From contig JBCCIS010000017.1 of the NCBI GenBank assembly GCA_039028155.1, forward strand, positions 25,364-89,363: a stretch of 64,000 nucleotides of DNA, given 5' to 3'. Positions 10,907-19,927 of this stretch are shown here, piece after piece (positions within the stretch are counted from its first letter, which is position 1; each line of letters begins with the position of its first letter). This DNA is from Pseudomonadota bacterium (GTDB lineage: Bacteria > Pseudomonadota > Alphaproteobacteria > SP197). Both the position numbers and the translations under genes were made by a program. A model generated the notes under the pieces. The model searched no databases. It was not told the DNA's origin and saw nothing but the letters and a program-made list of their open reading frames with translations.

Positions 10907-12212
10907 AGTAGCCGCCGTCTTGGAAGTGGACGTCGATCGCCGCGGTGATGGCCGACATGAAATCACGACGATAGGACTCGGTTTTCAGTTTCGATTCCTC
11001 GTCGGCGTTCGACATGTAGCCCAGCTCGACCAACACAGACGGAACATCCGGCGCCTTCAAGACACGGAACCCGGCGAAGCGGTGCGCGTTCGAACGCAGC
11101 TTCACAAAACTCTGTAACTGCGCGGTCAGAAGGCGCGCGAATTGCGCAGACGCGTTGGTCGTCTCGCGCTGGGCAAGATCGATCAGGATATCTGTCGTCA
11201 ACGGGTCATAGGCGACGTTGACAAAGTCGACGCCGGCAATCAGGTCGGCCTTGTTTTCCTTAGCCGCAAGGGCGGCGGCCTCATCGTCGGATGCCGTTTC
11301 CGAAAGCGTGTAGACGCCGGCGCCGCGCATGCTTGAGTCATCCATGCTGTCGGCGTGGACCGAGATGAACAGATCGGCACCGGAGGCGCGCGCTATCTCG
11401 ACGCGTTCGGCAAGCCGCAGGAAGATATCGCTGTCGCGCGTCAGGACCACGGTGTAACGGCCTGTCGCCTCGAGCTGGCGTTTCAGTTCGCGCGCGGCGT
11501 CCAGAACAATGTCCTTCTCGTAGATCCCGCTGTGACCGATTGCGCCGGGGTCAACACCGCCATGACCAGGATCGACAACGATGACAAACCTGTCAGGATT
11601 CGGTTTGACGCCAGGCAACGGCGGACCGTCATAGACCGGCACATCGAATGTGCTTTCCGGAACCTGGACGCTCGTCTGCTGAATGTCGACGACCGGCTCG
11701 GGCACCACGCCCGGCTCCTCTTGGGCGGCGACAAGGTCGAGGACGAAGCGGTAGCTGAAGCTGGCCGAGGGCTCCAGGATGAAAACGCGTTGCACGCTGA
11801 CCGGCCCGCTGACGTCGAGCACGATGCGGGATCGACCGGGCTCGAACGGACCGAAGCGGAAACCGTCAATCAGGCCGGTCGAGACCTGCTGCGACTGTTC
11901 GGGGATCTGCCACGCCACCTCAGGCAGGTCGATGACCACCCGATAGGGATTTTCAAGAGTCGAAATCTGGTAGTCGACCGCGGTGCTGACATCCAGCACG
12001 AACCGCGTCGCTTCGGCGTTCACGCCGGTCCTGACCCCGATCACCTGGGTCTCGGCCGCGCGCGCCACGTCGACCGCCAGGAAGGCCGTCACCGCCAAAG
12101 CCAGCGCCGCCAAGCCGCACCGTGTGGGCCATTGACGCCAAGAACTAACGGTTGTCCGCCGGGCTTGCCGCATACTAGAATGTCTCTGTCGCTGAACCGT
12201 CGCTTTTATCAT
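10905..12212 (-). CDS. amiC: N-acetylmuramoyl-L-alanine amidase with AMIN domain
   Basis: A 435-residue periplasmic zinc amidase that cleaves the stem peptide from peptidoglycan, usually at division. A hydrophobic signal segment ends at about residue 52 (VDVARA-AET). An AMIN domain (about 56-160) targets the enzyme to septal wall, a linker follows, and the amidase_3 domain spans about 208-430. Zinc ligands are His217 (DPGHGG), Glu232 and His286 (ISVHAD); the catalytic Glu is Glu396 (LVELGYMSN). The N-terminus is long for a signal peptide; ATG at 12173 (residue 14) is an alternative start. It is divergent from rne and upstream of mrcA. Confidence 0.92.
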   Translation of the reverse strand: MIKATVQRQRHSSMRQARRTTVSSWRQWPTRCGLAALALAVTAFLAVDVARAAETQVIGVRTGVNAEATRFVLDVSTAVDYQISTLENPYRVVIDLPEVAWQIPEQSQQVSTGLIDGFRFGPFEPGRSRIVLDVSGPVSVQRVFILEPSASFSYRFVLDLVAAQEEPGVVPEPVVDIQQTSVQVPESTFDVPVYDGPPLPGVKPNPDRFVIVVDPGHGGVDPGAIGHSGIYEKDIVLDAARELKRQLEATGRYTVVLTRDSDIFLRLAERVEIARASGADLFISVHADSMDDSSMRGAGVYTLSETASDDEAAALAAKENKADLIAGVDFVNVAYDPLTTDILIDLAQRETTNASAQFARLLTAQLQSFVKLRSNAHRFAGFRVLKAPDVPSVLVELGYMSNADEESKLKTESYRRDFMSAITAAIDVHFQDGGY

Positions 12213-12510
12213 TGCCTCTATGGCATTGATAGAAATGGGTAAAAAGCGACCCTATAGAATCACGATCTGCGCGCCACGGCAAGTCTTGGCGTGCACCCTG
12301 ACTAAAGGATTCAGGTGGAACCCCGAATTTTGACACCGAAATCGACATCCGGAACCAGCCATCCACCCACCGGTCATGCCGGCTGTGGACAAGGCCGGCC
12401 GGCCCTCGGTTTTGCGGCCATTTCTGGGGTTTCGCACGCAACCGCGACGGCCCCAAGACGGCGCGACTTGATCGCCGCCGTCCCGGTCGTCCCCGACCAC
12501 AGGACCTTAC
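12213..12510. other. 298-bp amiC-rne divergent spacer and rne leader
   Basis: No coding sequence is supported here. It must hold the promoters for amiC and rne and the rne 5' leader. A TTGACA lies at 12330-12335 and a TATAGA at 12253-12258, but neither has a convincing partner at normal spacing, so I assign no promoter. GC-rich inverted segments occur around 12385-12415. RNase E often controls its own leader, which makes the region worth RNA mapping. Confidence 0.5.
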
Positions 12511-15243
12511 ATGACACGACGTATGTTGATCGACGCCGGCCACCGGGAAGAGACCCGGGTCGTCGTCGCAGATGGACAGGAGCTCCAAGAATTTGACGTT
12601 GAATCGTCAAGCAAATCGCAGCTTAAAGGGAACATCTATCTCGCCAAGGTAACCCGTGTCGAACCGTCGCTTCAGGCGGCGTTCGTCGACTATGGCGGCA
12701 ACCGCCACGGCTTTCTGGCGTTCAGCGAGATCCATCCCGACTACTTCCAGATCCCGGTTTCCGATCGCGAAGCGCTGGCCGCCGAACAGGCGCGCCTTGT
12801 TGATGAAGCGCGCGACGCCGACGAAAACGAAGCCGACGAAGAGGCCGCCGCCGATGAGGCAGCCGACAATAACGACGATGCCGAAGATTTGAACGACGAT
12901 GACAGCGCCGACGCAGCCGCCGGCGATGCCGATGACGACAGTGACGACGCCGATGATGAACCGGCCGCCGAAGCCGAAGGTGGCGACACCGGCGACGACA
13001 CGGACGACACGGACGACACCGACGACACGGGCGACAAACAGGACGACGACGAAACCGGCGCTGAACAAACCGACGGCGACGAAGCCGAGACATCAAAGGA
13101 CGACGAGAAGCCGGTCGAAGCCCGAAGCGAAAAACCGAAACGGCGGCCGCGCCGTCGCCGCCGCCAGACCAACGACGACGATCACGGCGATGATCGCGAG
13201 CAGGTGGCGCGTCGCGAAGCAATTCTGAAGCGCGGCTACAAGATCCAGGAAGTCATCAAGCGTCGCCAGATCCTGCTGGTTCAGGTCGTCAAGGAAGAGC
13301 GCGGCAACAAAGGCGCGGCGCTTACGACCTATATGTCGATCGCCGGACGTTATTGCGTCTTGATGCCGAACACACCGCGCGGCGGTGGCATCTCGCGCAA
13401 GATTGCCGACCCGCAGCAGCGCCGACGCCTCAAAGCCATCGCCCAGGACCTGAACGTGCCAGAGGGCACCGGCCTTATCATCCGCACCGCCGGCATGGGC
13501 CGCACTAAAGCCGAGATCAAGCGCGACTTCACCGGCCTCCTCAAGCAGTGGGAGAGCATCCGCGAAGAGACGCTGAAATCGTCAGCGCCGATGCTGATCT
13601 ATGAAGAGGCCAACATCATCAAGCGCGCCATCCGCGACCTCTACACCAAGGATGTCGACGAGGTGCTGGTCGAGGGCGACGAAGGCTACAAAATGGCCAA
13701 GTCCTATATGCGCCTGTTGATGCCGAGCCACGCCAAGCGCGTGCAGCAGTACACCGAAGCGGTGCCGCTGTTCCACAAGTTCAACGTCGAACACAAGCTC
13801 GACGCCATGCATAGCCCGATCGTGCAGTTGAAGTCCGGCGGCTACATCGTCATCAACCCGACCGAGGCGCTCGTCGCCATCGACATCAACTCCGGGCGCT
13901 CGACCAAGGAGCGCAATATCGAGGAGACCGCGCTGAAGACGAACAGCGAGGCGGCCGTCGAGATCGCCCGCCAGCTGCGCCTGCGCGACCTCGCCGGTTT
14001 GATCGTGATCGACTTCATCGACATGGATGAAGGCCGTAACGAACGCGCCGTCGAACGCAAACTGAAAGAGGCGCTGAAGAGCGACCGCGCCCGCATCCAG
14101 GTCGGGCGCATCAGTTCGTTCGGTCTGCTGGAACTGTCACGTCAGCGCTTGCGGCCCAGCCTGCATGAGGCGCTGAGCGATATCTGCCCCCATTGCGGCG
14201 GAAGCGGTTTCGTACGCTCGATCGGATCGACCGCGTTGCACGTCCTGCGCGGCATCGAACAGGAAGGCATGCAACAGCGTTCCCAGTCGATCCGCGTTCA
14301 GGTGCCGACGGAAGTCGCGCTCTATCTGCTGAACGACAAACGCCCGTCCCTGATCGAGATCGAACAGCGCTACGACATGACGGTGCTGGTCGAGCGCGAC
14401 GAGGATCTGGTGCCGCCCGACTTCCGGGTCGAAACGGTGGTGCCGCGCACGGACGGACAACCGATCGAATTGCTGGCCGGCTCAGAAGCGGGCGCGCAGG
14501 AGAGCGATGACCGAGCCGATGCCGATGACGCCGACGGTGAGGACGGCGGCAGGCGCCGCAAACGCCGGCGCAAGTCCAGACGGCGGCGCGGCGGCGACAA
14601 CGAGCGTGACGGTGCGAACGCGGCTGGTGACGATAACGCCGCCAGTGACGAGGACGGCTCAAAGGCCAAGTCCGAGCGTGACGACGAGGAAGGCGGCGAA
14701 GGCCGCAAACGACGCCGGCGCGGCAAACGCGGCGGCCGCCGTCGACGCGGACGTGGCGAGGCCGCCGCGGCCGAGCCAGGCGAAGCCGGTGCCGAAGACG
14801 CCGTCCAGGGGGACAGCAACGCGTCTGCTGCCAGCGAGAGCACCGACGCTGGCGAAGCGACTGCCTCACCCGACGGTGCTTCTGGCGACGACGAGGCGAA
14901 GCCGGAGAAGAAAAAACGCCGCTCCCGCGCCAAGTCGAAGGCCAAGAAAGCGAGCGAGGCCGAGGGCGGCGATGATGATGCGCCGACGCCCCCCGAAGAC
15001 ACCGGCGAACCGGCCGACGACAAGGGCAAAGTGGAGCCGACACCAGCTGCCGAAACGCCGGCCCATGATGACGAGACCGTTCCGGTCGCGGCGTCTGGTG
15101 GCGACGACACCGTGACCACTGCGCCCGGCGGCAACAATGGCGGCGGACCGGTGCGCGAGCCCGACCCGACACCGGACGAAGCCGCCGAGACAACGCGCTC
15201 CGGCCCGCCGCGGCGCGGTTGGTGGCAAAAGATCGTTCGTTAG
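12511..15243 (+). CDS. rne: Ribonuclease E
   Basis: A 910-residue endoribonuclease, the core of the RNA degradosome. The S1 RNA-binding domain is split: half at about residues 38-80 and half at about 240-280, with an insert of about 135 residues very rich in Asp and Glu, including a DDT repeat near 162-173, then an Arg-rich patch (211-218). The catalytic domain follows with metal-binding Asp458 (AIDINSGR) and Asp501 (VIDFIDMDE), and the zinc-link CPHCGG at 559-562. The C-terminal 270 residues are low-complexity with basic and acidic blocks, as in degradosome scaffolds. Interrupted S1 domains are typical of alphaproteobacterial RNase E. The stop is TAG followed by AGCTCT. Confidence 0.95.
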   Translation: MTRRMLIDAGHREETRVVVADGQELQEFDVESSSKSQLKGNIYLAKVTRVEPSLQAAFVDYGGNRHGFLAFSEIHPDYFQIPVSDREALAAEQARLVDEARDADENEADEEAAADEAADNNDDAEDLNDDDSADAAAGDADDDSDDADDEPAAEAEGGDTGDDTDDTDDTDDTGDKQDDDETGAEQTDGDEAETSKDDEKPVEARSEKPKRRPRRRRRQTNDDDHGDDREQVARREAILKRGYKIQEVIKRRQILLVQVVKEERGNKGAALTTYMSIAGRYCVLMPNTPRGGGISRKIADPQQRRRLKAIAQDLNVPEGTGLIIRTAGMGRTKAEIKRDFTGLLKQWESIREETLKSSAPMLIYEEANIIKRAIRDLYTKDVDEVLVEGDEGYKMAKSYMRLLMPSHAKRVQQYTEAVPLFHKFNVEHKLDAMHSPIVQLKSGGYIVINPTEALVAIDINSGRSTKERNIEETALKTNSEAAVEIARQLRLRDLAGLIVIDFIDMDEGRNERAVERKLKEALKSDRARIQVGRISSFGLLELSRQRLRPSLHEALSDICPHCGGSGFVRSIGSTALHVLRGIEQEGMQQRSQSIRVQVPTEVALYLLNDKRPSLIEIEQRYDMTVLVERDEDLVPPDFRVETVVPRTDGQPIELLAGSEAGAQESDDRADADDADGEDGGRRRKRRRKSRRRRGGDNERDGANAAGDDNAASDEDGSKAKSERDDEEGGEGRKRRRRGKRGGRRRRGRGEAAAAEPGEAGAEDAVQGDSNASAASESTDAGEATASPDGASGDDEAKPEKKKRRSRAKSKAKKASEAEGGDDDAPTPPEDTGEPADDKGKVEPTPAAETPAHDDETVPVAASGGDDTVTTAPGGNNGGGPVREPDPTPDEAAETTRSGPPRRGWWQKIVR

Positions 15244-15270
15244 AGCTCTGCCGCTTACACGCCAACACGT

Positions 15271-15440
15271 CCCCCTCTCCCCAACGAGGGAGAGGGCCGG
15301 GGTGAGAGCGCAGCGCGCGATAGCGCGCGTGGACAACCGGCGCCGGCGTATCCCGAGCACGTGCCCCGCACCCTGCTTCGGCTAGGACGCTCGCGCGCCC
15401 AAGCCTGCGTATCCCTCTCCCTCAAGGAGCGAGGGAAACC
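15271..15440. repeat. About 160-bp intergenic repeat, copy A1
   Basis: This copy matches, in inverted orientation, the segment at 42773-42930. Shared blocks include AACGAGGGAGAGGGCCGGGG, GCGCGCGATAGCGC, CTTCGGCTA, GCGCCCAAGCCTGCGT and TCCCTCTCCCTCAAGG. Outer ends are themselves inverted (CCCTCTCC and GGGAGAGG types), so each copy can fold. It fills the gap between the convergent rne and aminotransferase genes. No reading frame is supported. Confidence 0.85.
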
Positions 15441-15465
15441 AGGATGACTCGGCTGGACTGAGATG

Positions 15466-16629
15466 TTACCGCCGAAGTTGACTGGGCAGCCACGCCACGA
15501 GGCGATTGGCTGCCTCGTCAATGTCCGCCGTCGGACCGGAGAACGAGATCCGGATCGACTGGCGGCCGCGCAGCGGGTCGAAGTCGATACCGGGCGTCAT
15601 CGCGACGCCCGTCGCGTCCAGGATCTGCTCGCACAGGACTTCGCTGTCATCGGCCAAATGGGCGGTATCGGCGTAGATGTAAAAGGCGCCGTCAGCCTGG
15701 CTCAAGCGGTCGAGACCGGCCTTGGGCAACCGGTCGAGCAGCAGTTCCCGGTTCTCGCGGTAGACGGCGACGTTGCCACGCAGCTCGTCATGGCAGTCGA
15801 AGGCGGCGACGGCCGCGAACTGCGAGAGCGTCGGTGGCGAGATGAAGAAGTTCTGCGCCAGACGCTCGATCGGTTTCTGCAGGTCTTCGGGCACGACCAT
15901 CCAACCGACACGCCAGCCCGTCATGGAGAAATACTTCGAGAAGCTGTTGATGACGACAGCGTCGGCGTTCAAGCCAACCGCCGTCGTCGCATCAAAGTCG
16001 AACGCTATCCCGTGATAGATCTCGTCGGATATCAGCCGGATCCCGTGGGCCGCGCAATAGTCGCACAGCGCCACCATGCCGGCACGGTCGATCATGGTGC
16101 CGGTGGGGTTGGAGGGGCTGGCGATGATCAGGCCGTCCAGCTTTCCCTGATACGCCTCCAGCATGGCGACCGTCGGCTGATAGCGTGTCTCGTGGTCGAC
16201 TGGCAAACCGACGGCTTCAATGCCCAGTGCACTCAGGATGTTCCGGTAGCAGGGGTAACCCGGCTCGGCGATGGCAACGCGGTCGCCGACATCGAAGGCG
16301 GCGAGAAAAGCCAACACGAACCCGCCTGACGACCCCGTGGTGACAACGATGTGTTCGCTCGGCACATGGACACCGTAGTTGTCCTGATAGTGACGCGCGA
16401 TCGCCGCACGCAGCGGCTCGATGCCGAGGGCGACCGTGTAGCCCAGCCGCTCATCGTCAATAACCCGTTGCGCGGCCTGCCGTACACCGCGCGGCGCCGG
16501 CGTACCGGGCTGGCCGACTTCCAGGTGCAAGACGTCCCTGCCCGACGCCAGCCGCTCGGCGGCGGCGCGCATCACCTCCATGACATAGAACGGCGGTACG
16601 CTGCCGCGCTTGGAGACCTTGATCGCCAT
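15466..16629 (-). CDS. Class I/II PLP-dependent aminotransferase
   Basis: A fold-type I aminotransferase of 387 residues from ATG 16629; a TTG four codons upstream (16641) is a weaker start. It has SNPTGT (substrate/PLP contact), SDEIYHG with the PLP-pyridine Asp, and SFSKYFSMTGWRVGW with the Schiff-base Lys. The C-terminal Arg for the substrate carboxylate is in RISFSG. The family exchanges amino groups between amino acids and 2-oxo acids; aspartate-, alanine- or aromatic-type substrate cannot be chosen from sequence by eye. It has no obvious operon partner; the ggt-like gene lies 53 bp upstream on the same strand. Confidence 0.85.
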   Translation of the reverse strand: MAIKVSKRGSVPPFYVMEVMRAAAERLASGRDVLHLEVGQPGTPAPRGVRQAAQRVIDDERLGYTVALGIEPLRAAIARHYQDNYGVHVPSEHIVVTTGSSGGFVLAFLAAFDVGDRVAIAEPGYPCYRNILSALGIEAVGLPVDHETRYQPTVAMLEAYQGKLDGLIIASPSNPTGTMIDRAGMVALCDYCAAHGIRLISDEIYHGIAFDFDATTAVGLNADAVVINSFSKYFSMTGWRVGWMVVPEDLQKPIERLAQNFFISPPTLSQFAAVAAFDCHDELRGNVAVYRENRELLLDRLPKAGLDRLSQADGAFYIYADTAHLADDSEVLCEQILDATGVAMTPGIDFDPLRGRQSIRISFSGPTADIDEAANRLVAWLPSQLRR

Positions 16630-16682
16630 GGTCAGTCCCAATCAGCCCAAAAGCTGCCAATATCAGACAGGCTCAGGCAGCG

Positions 16683-18326
16683 TCAGCCGCCAACCGCAAG
16701 ACCGAAGCCGCGGGGATCGTTCACGAAGCTGCAGCTGCCTGGGTTACTGCGCACGCCGCCTGGACAATAAATCGCGTTGACCCGCCCAAGCTCCGGGAAC
16801 GAGCGCAATTCGTACCCCCGGGCAATGAGGGTATCGAGCGTGCTCTGCGGTATCGCTTCCTCGACGATGGCGACGTCGGGCAAGCCGGGGTCGAAGACCC
16901 TGGGCGCATCGATGGCTTCGGCCAATGACATATCTGCCTGCATGATGCCGGCGGTAACGGTCGCCATGACCGGGCCTGCGACAATGCCGCCCGATGTCGC
17001 ACCGACAAAAATCACATCTTGCGTGTTCTCGTTCACCATCAGGGCCGGCATCAACGACATGCCGTTACCCCATCCCTCGCCGGGTCTGGCCGCCAGAACG
17101 ATACCGGTGCCCGGTGCCACGCGCCCGTTGCCGAACAGGCTGTTCATGGTGAAGACGCAGGACGCCGCGTTGCCGAACGCATCGACGGCGGAAACACTGG
17201 TCGATGCCGGGTTTTCCTGCAGCGGCGTCGGCGCTGCCGGCAGTTCGCCGATCGGCGTGGCCGCGCCAGGGCTGTAGCTCGACATCAACAGGTCGACGAT
17301 CGCCGGGTCGGGCGGCGCGTCCGGCGCCATCGTCCGCGCGACGGCGGCACGCAGCGAGGTCGCCGCTTGAAGGTGCGCCCGGGCAGCCGGATCCGACTGG
17401 GCGAAAAGATCGCCCTCGTCATACATCGACCAGACCCACAGGCTCGTCGCGCCTGCATCGAAGCCGGGTCCGGGCACGCGCAGCGGCGCTTCCGCGCCGA
17501 AAATCGCCTGCGGCACGGCGACGCTATAGGTCTCGCGCCACTGTGGCCGATAGTTGCGCATGTCCTCGAGCGTGATGCGGTTGCCGACTGACTGCACGGC
17601 TTCCACGAACTGTGCGGCGCCCAGGCTGGTGTAGAAATCGCCAGCGCCGCGGGTGCGGATATAGGTCAGCATGGCGCTCAAATCGAGCTGGATCAGGTCG
17701 TCGCCCTCACGCAGCAGCCTGCCATCAGGCCCGGTAAAGACAGCATAGGCGCCGGGATCCTCGATCAGCGCGTCGCCGACCAAGGAGAGATCGCGCGCCA
17801 GAGCCCGCGAGACCGGGTGGCCGAACCGCGCCATGCGCTCGGCCGGCGTGATCAGATCGGTCCATGCCAGGACGCCCATTTCCGCGTGCAATACAGCCAT
17901 CCCGCGCACGGCGCCGGGGATCATCGTGGGCCGCAACTCGCCTTCCGGCGAGGCGGCCGGCATAGCGTCACGGAAATCAATCAATCGTGCCTGATTTTCG
18001 CCTTGTGTGTAGGCGATACACGCACCACCTGCGGCCAGAGAGGAGGCCGCCGGATAGGTCACGGCGCTGGCAAAGAAGTAGGCCACAACCGCATCCGCGG
18101 CGCTGCCGCCAGCCGCCAGGGTCGAGCGTGCAACGAGAACGGCGCGCGGCTCATCGCCGGCGACGCCACCGAAGAAACCCTCGACGATGGGCACGCCCTC
18201 GGTAACGTCATCGTCAAAGCCGTCCAAGGAGTCGCAACCGATGAGCGTTGCCGAGACCAGCAAAACCGCCGCACAATGGCGGATCATGCGTGGTATTGTC
18301 ACAGCATCTGCGAGCGCTTTCCGCAT
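16683..18326 (-). CDS. Gamma-glutamyltransferase-like lipoprotein
   Basis: A 547-residue Ntn-hydrolase-type protein. The start at 18326 has a strong AAGGAG six bases upstream. Residues 14-31 form a lipoprotein signal ending in LIG-Cys31, so it is probably membrane-anchored in the periplasm. GGT signatures include IDFRD (Arg119, glutamate binding) and the autoprocessing region ENPASTSVSAVDAFGN at 371-386. Aligned with E. coli GGT, the nucleophile Thr391 of TTHYSVVD falls on Ser375 and the His falls on Ser377; the SSM pocket motif is reduced to SLM. Ser could still process and act as nucleophile, but true gamma-glutamyl transfer is not assured. Its 5' end overlaps the start of the divergent M48 gene. 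Confidence 0.8.
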   Translation of the reverse strand: MRKALADAVTIPRMIRHCAAVLLVSATLIGCDSLDGFDDDVTEGVPIVEGFFGGVAGDEPRAVLVARSTLAAGGSAADAVVAYFFASAVTYPAASSLAAGGACIAYTQGENQARLIDFRDAMPAASPEGELRPTMIPGAVRGMAVLHAEMGVLAWTDLITPAERMARFGHPVSRALARDLSLVGDALIEDPGAYAVFTGPDGRLLREGDDLIQLDLSAMLTYIRTRGAGDFYTSLGAAQFVEAVQSVGNRITLEDMRNYRPQWRETYSVAVPQAIFGAEAPLRVPGPGFDAGATSLWVWSMYDEGDLFAQSDPAARAHLQAATSLRAAVARTMAPDAPPDPAIVDLLMSSYSPGAATPIGELPAAPTPLQENPASTSVSAVDAFGNAASCVFTMNSLFGNGRVAPGTGIVLAARPGEGWGNGMSLMPALMVNENTQDVIFVGATSGGIVAGPVMATVTAGIMQADMSLAEAIDAPRVFDPGLPDVAIVEEAIPQSTLDTLIARGYELRSFPELGRVNAIYCPGGVRSNPGSCSFVNDPRGFGLAVGG

Positions 18327-19668
18327 TTCTCTCCTTGCGGTTTTGTCGACCGTGTTGGTTTTAGGTGCTCTGCCGTGGGATCCTGCTTACGCTCAGTCCA
18401 GGCAGATCTCGATCCTGCGTGACGCAGAGATCGAAGATACCATCCGCGTTTACGCCGATCCACTGTTCGTGGCGGCCGGCCTTGATCCTCAGTCGATCAA
18501 TATTCATCTGGTCAACGACAGATCGCTGAACGCGTTCGTCTCCAACGGGCGCAACATGTTCATGTTCAGCGGGCTTTTGATGAGTACGGATGACCCCAAC
18601 CAGATCATCGGGGTGATCGCGCATGAGACCGGCCATATTGCCGGCGGGCATCTGGTCAGCGTGCGTGGCGAAGTAGAAAAGGCGACGGCCGCGGCCATTC
18701 TGTCAACCATCCTGGGCATTGCCGTCGCCGCCGCGACGGGTGAAGGCGCGGCAGCCGCGGCCGGCAGCACGATCGGCTCTGGCATCGCACAACGCGAGTT
18801 CTTCCGCTACACCCGCACCCAGGAATCGGCTGCCGACCAGGCCGCCCTGTCCTATCTCGACGCCACCGGCCAGTCGTCGGAGGGGCTCTACGACCTCCTG
18901 CGCACCTTCGAAAACCAGGAACTGCTTTCGGCGACCAACCAGGACCCTTACATGCGGACCCATCCGCTGACGAGCGACCGGTTGCAGGCGGTCAAACATC
19001 ACATCGAGGTTTCACCCCATAGCAACGCGCCCGCCGATCCGGACCTGATGATGCGCCAGGCGCGCATGGTCGCCAAGCTGGTCGGCTTCCTGGAGAGCCT
19101 GCGGGTGACTTTGCAGCGCTATCCCGAAAGCGATCAGAGCATACCGGCCCGCTATGCCCGCTCGATTGCCTATTTCCAGGACCGCCAGATGGATAAGGCG
19201 GTGCCGCTGATCGACGGCCTGATCGCCGAGGAGCCGGACAACCCCTATTTCCACGAATTGAAGGGGCAAATGCTGTTCGAGACCGGGTCTGGCGACCTGG
19301 CGCTCGCGAGTTATGCACAGTCAGTTGAGCTGGCGCCTGATCAGCCGCTGCTGGCAATCGGCTATGCCCAGGCCCTGATCGAATCCGGTGAGGAGACCAA
19401 TCTGGAGATTGCCGCCAGTTCCCTCGAGCAGGCATTGCGTATCGAGCCACGCAACGCCACTGCCTGGCGTCTTCTGGGTATGGCCTATGGCCGGCTCGGC
19501 CTTGAAGCACGCGCGTCGGTGGCGTCCGCCGAGTTCTCCTACCTGACCGGCGACCACCAGCAGGCCGAGTTTTTGGCCCGGCGTGCGGTCCAGGGTCTTG
19601 AGTACGGCACGCCCGACTGGCAGCGAGCCAACGACATCCTGAACGCCCTCAACGCCGGCGACGGTTAG
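18286..19668 (+). CDS. M48 family periplasmic metalloprotease with TPR repeats (BepA-like)
   Basis: A 460-residue exported protease. Residues about 1-36 are a signal peptide ending PAYA-QSRQ. The M48 core has HETGH at 113-117 (zinc ligands His113, His117; catalytic Glu114) and the third ligand Glu180 (QESAADQ). The C-terminal half (about 250-450) carries tetratricopeptide-type helices. This matches BepA/YfgC, which removes stalled outer-membrane proteins such as misassembled LptD; lptD lies elsewhere in this window. Start choice is uncertain: ATG 18286 suits the signal peptide, whereas ATG 18241 has AAGGAG nine bases upstream but a longer N-region. Both overlap the divergent ggt-like gene. 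Confidence 0.88.
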   Translation: MRGIVTASASAFRISLLAVLSTVLVLGALPWDPAYAQSRQISILRDAEIEDTIRVYADPLFVAAGLDPQSINIHLVNDRSLNAFVSNGRNMFMFSGLLMSTDDPNQIIGVIAHETGHIAGGHLVSVRGEVEKATAAAILSTILGIAVAAATGEGAAAAAGSTIGSGIAQREFFRYTRTQESAADQAALSYLDATGQSSEGLYDLLRTFENQELLSATNQDPYMRTHPLTSDRLQAVKHHIEVSPHSNAPADPDLMMRQARMVAKLVGFLESLRVTLQRYPESDQSIPARYARSIAYFQDRQMDKAVPLIDGLIAEEPDNPYFHELKGQMLFETGSGDLALASYAQSVELAPDQPLLAIGYAQALIESGEETNLEIAASSLEQALRIEPRNATAWRLLGMAYGRLGLEARASVASAEFSYLTGDHQQAEFLARRAVQGLEYGTPDWQRANDILNALNAGDG

Positions 19669-19793
19669 AGTATTCTCCCTTCAAGCGGCATCACCAGCCC
19701 ACTGCCCCTCCCCGGCCACCCATGGCGGGGTCCTCGGGGTGGCCGAAAGGCGGGGTGGGCCAGCACCGATTCCATGTACACAAAGAATACTCT
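19667..19793. repeat. Palindromic intergenic element B1 with AGAGTATTCT ends
   Basis: The element begins inside the TAG stop of the M48 gene with AGAGTATTCT (19667-19676) and ends with its exact reverse complement AGAATACTCT (19784-19793). Inside, GGCCACCC and GGGTGGCC form an inner stem. It contains GGCATCACCAGCCCACT (19687-19703), shared with the element at 28795-28913. No protein is coded. Confidence 0.75.
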
Positions 19794-19840
19794 GGCATTC
19801 TATCCACCGCCTCGCAGGCGGCATGGCGGCCGTCCGCCAA

Positions 19841-19898
19841 TTGCGCGGTCCCTGCCCCATGCTATAAAACTCGCCATCACGGCATCCGCCCGGATGCC
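19841..19898 (+). promoter_or_regulatory. Likely aroQ promoter and downstream palindrome
   Basis: TTGCGC (19841-19846) and TATAAA (19863-19868) are 16 bp apart, a plausible sigma-70-type pair 60 bp before aroQ. Just downstream, GGCATCCGCCCGGATGCC (19881-19898) is a perfect inverted repeat with a 2-bp spacer. It sits where a repressor would block the start of transcription, or where a short leader hairpin would form. The site would control the aroQ-accB-accC chain. Confidence 0.5.
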
Positions 19899-19927
19899 TG
19901 CCGACCGCGACTGAAACGGAACGGACC

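Noticed and set aside
12253..12335. rne promoter from TTGACA (12330) or TATAGA (12253)
   Set aside because: The elements are in the wrong order or spacing for a sigma-70 promoter.
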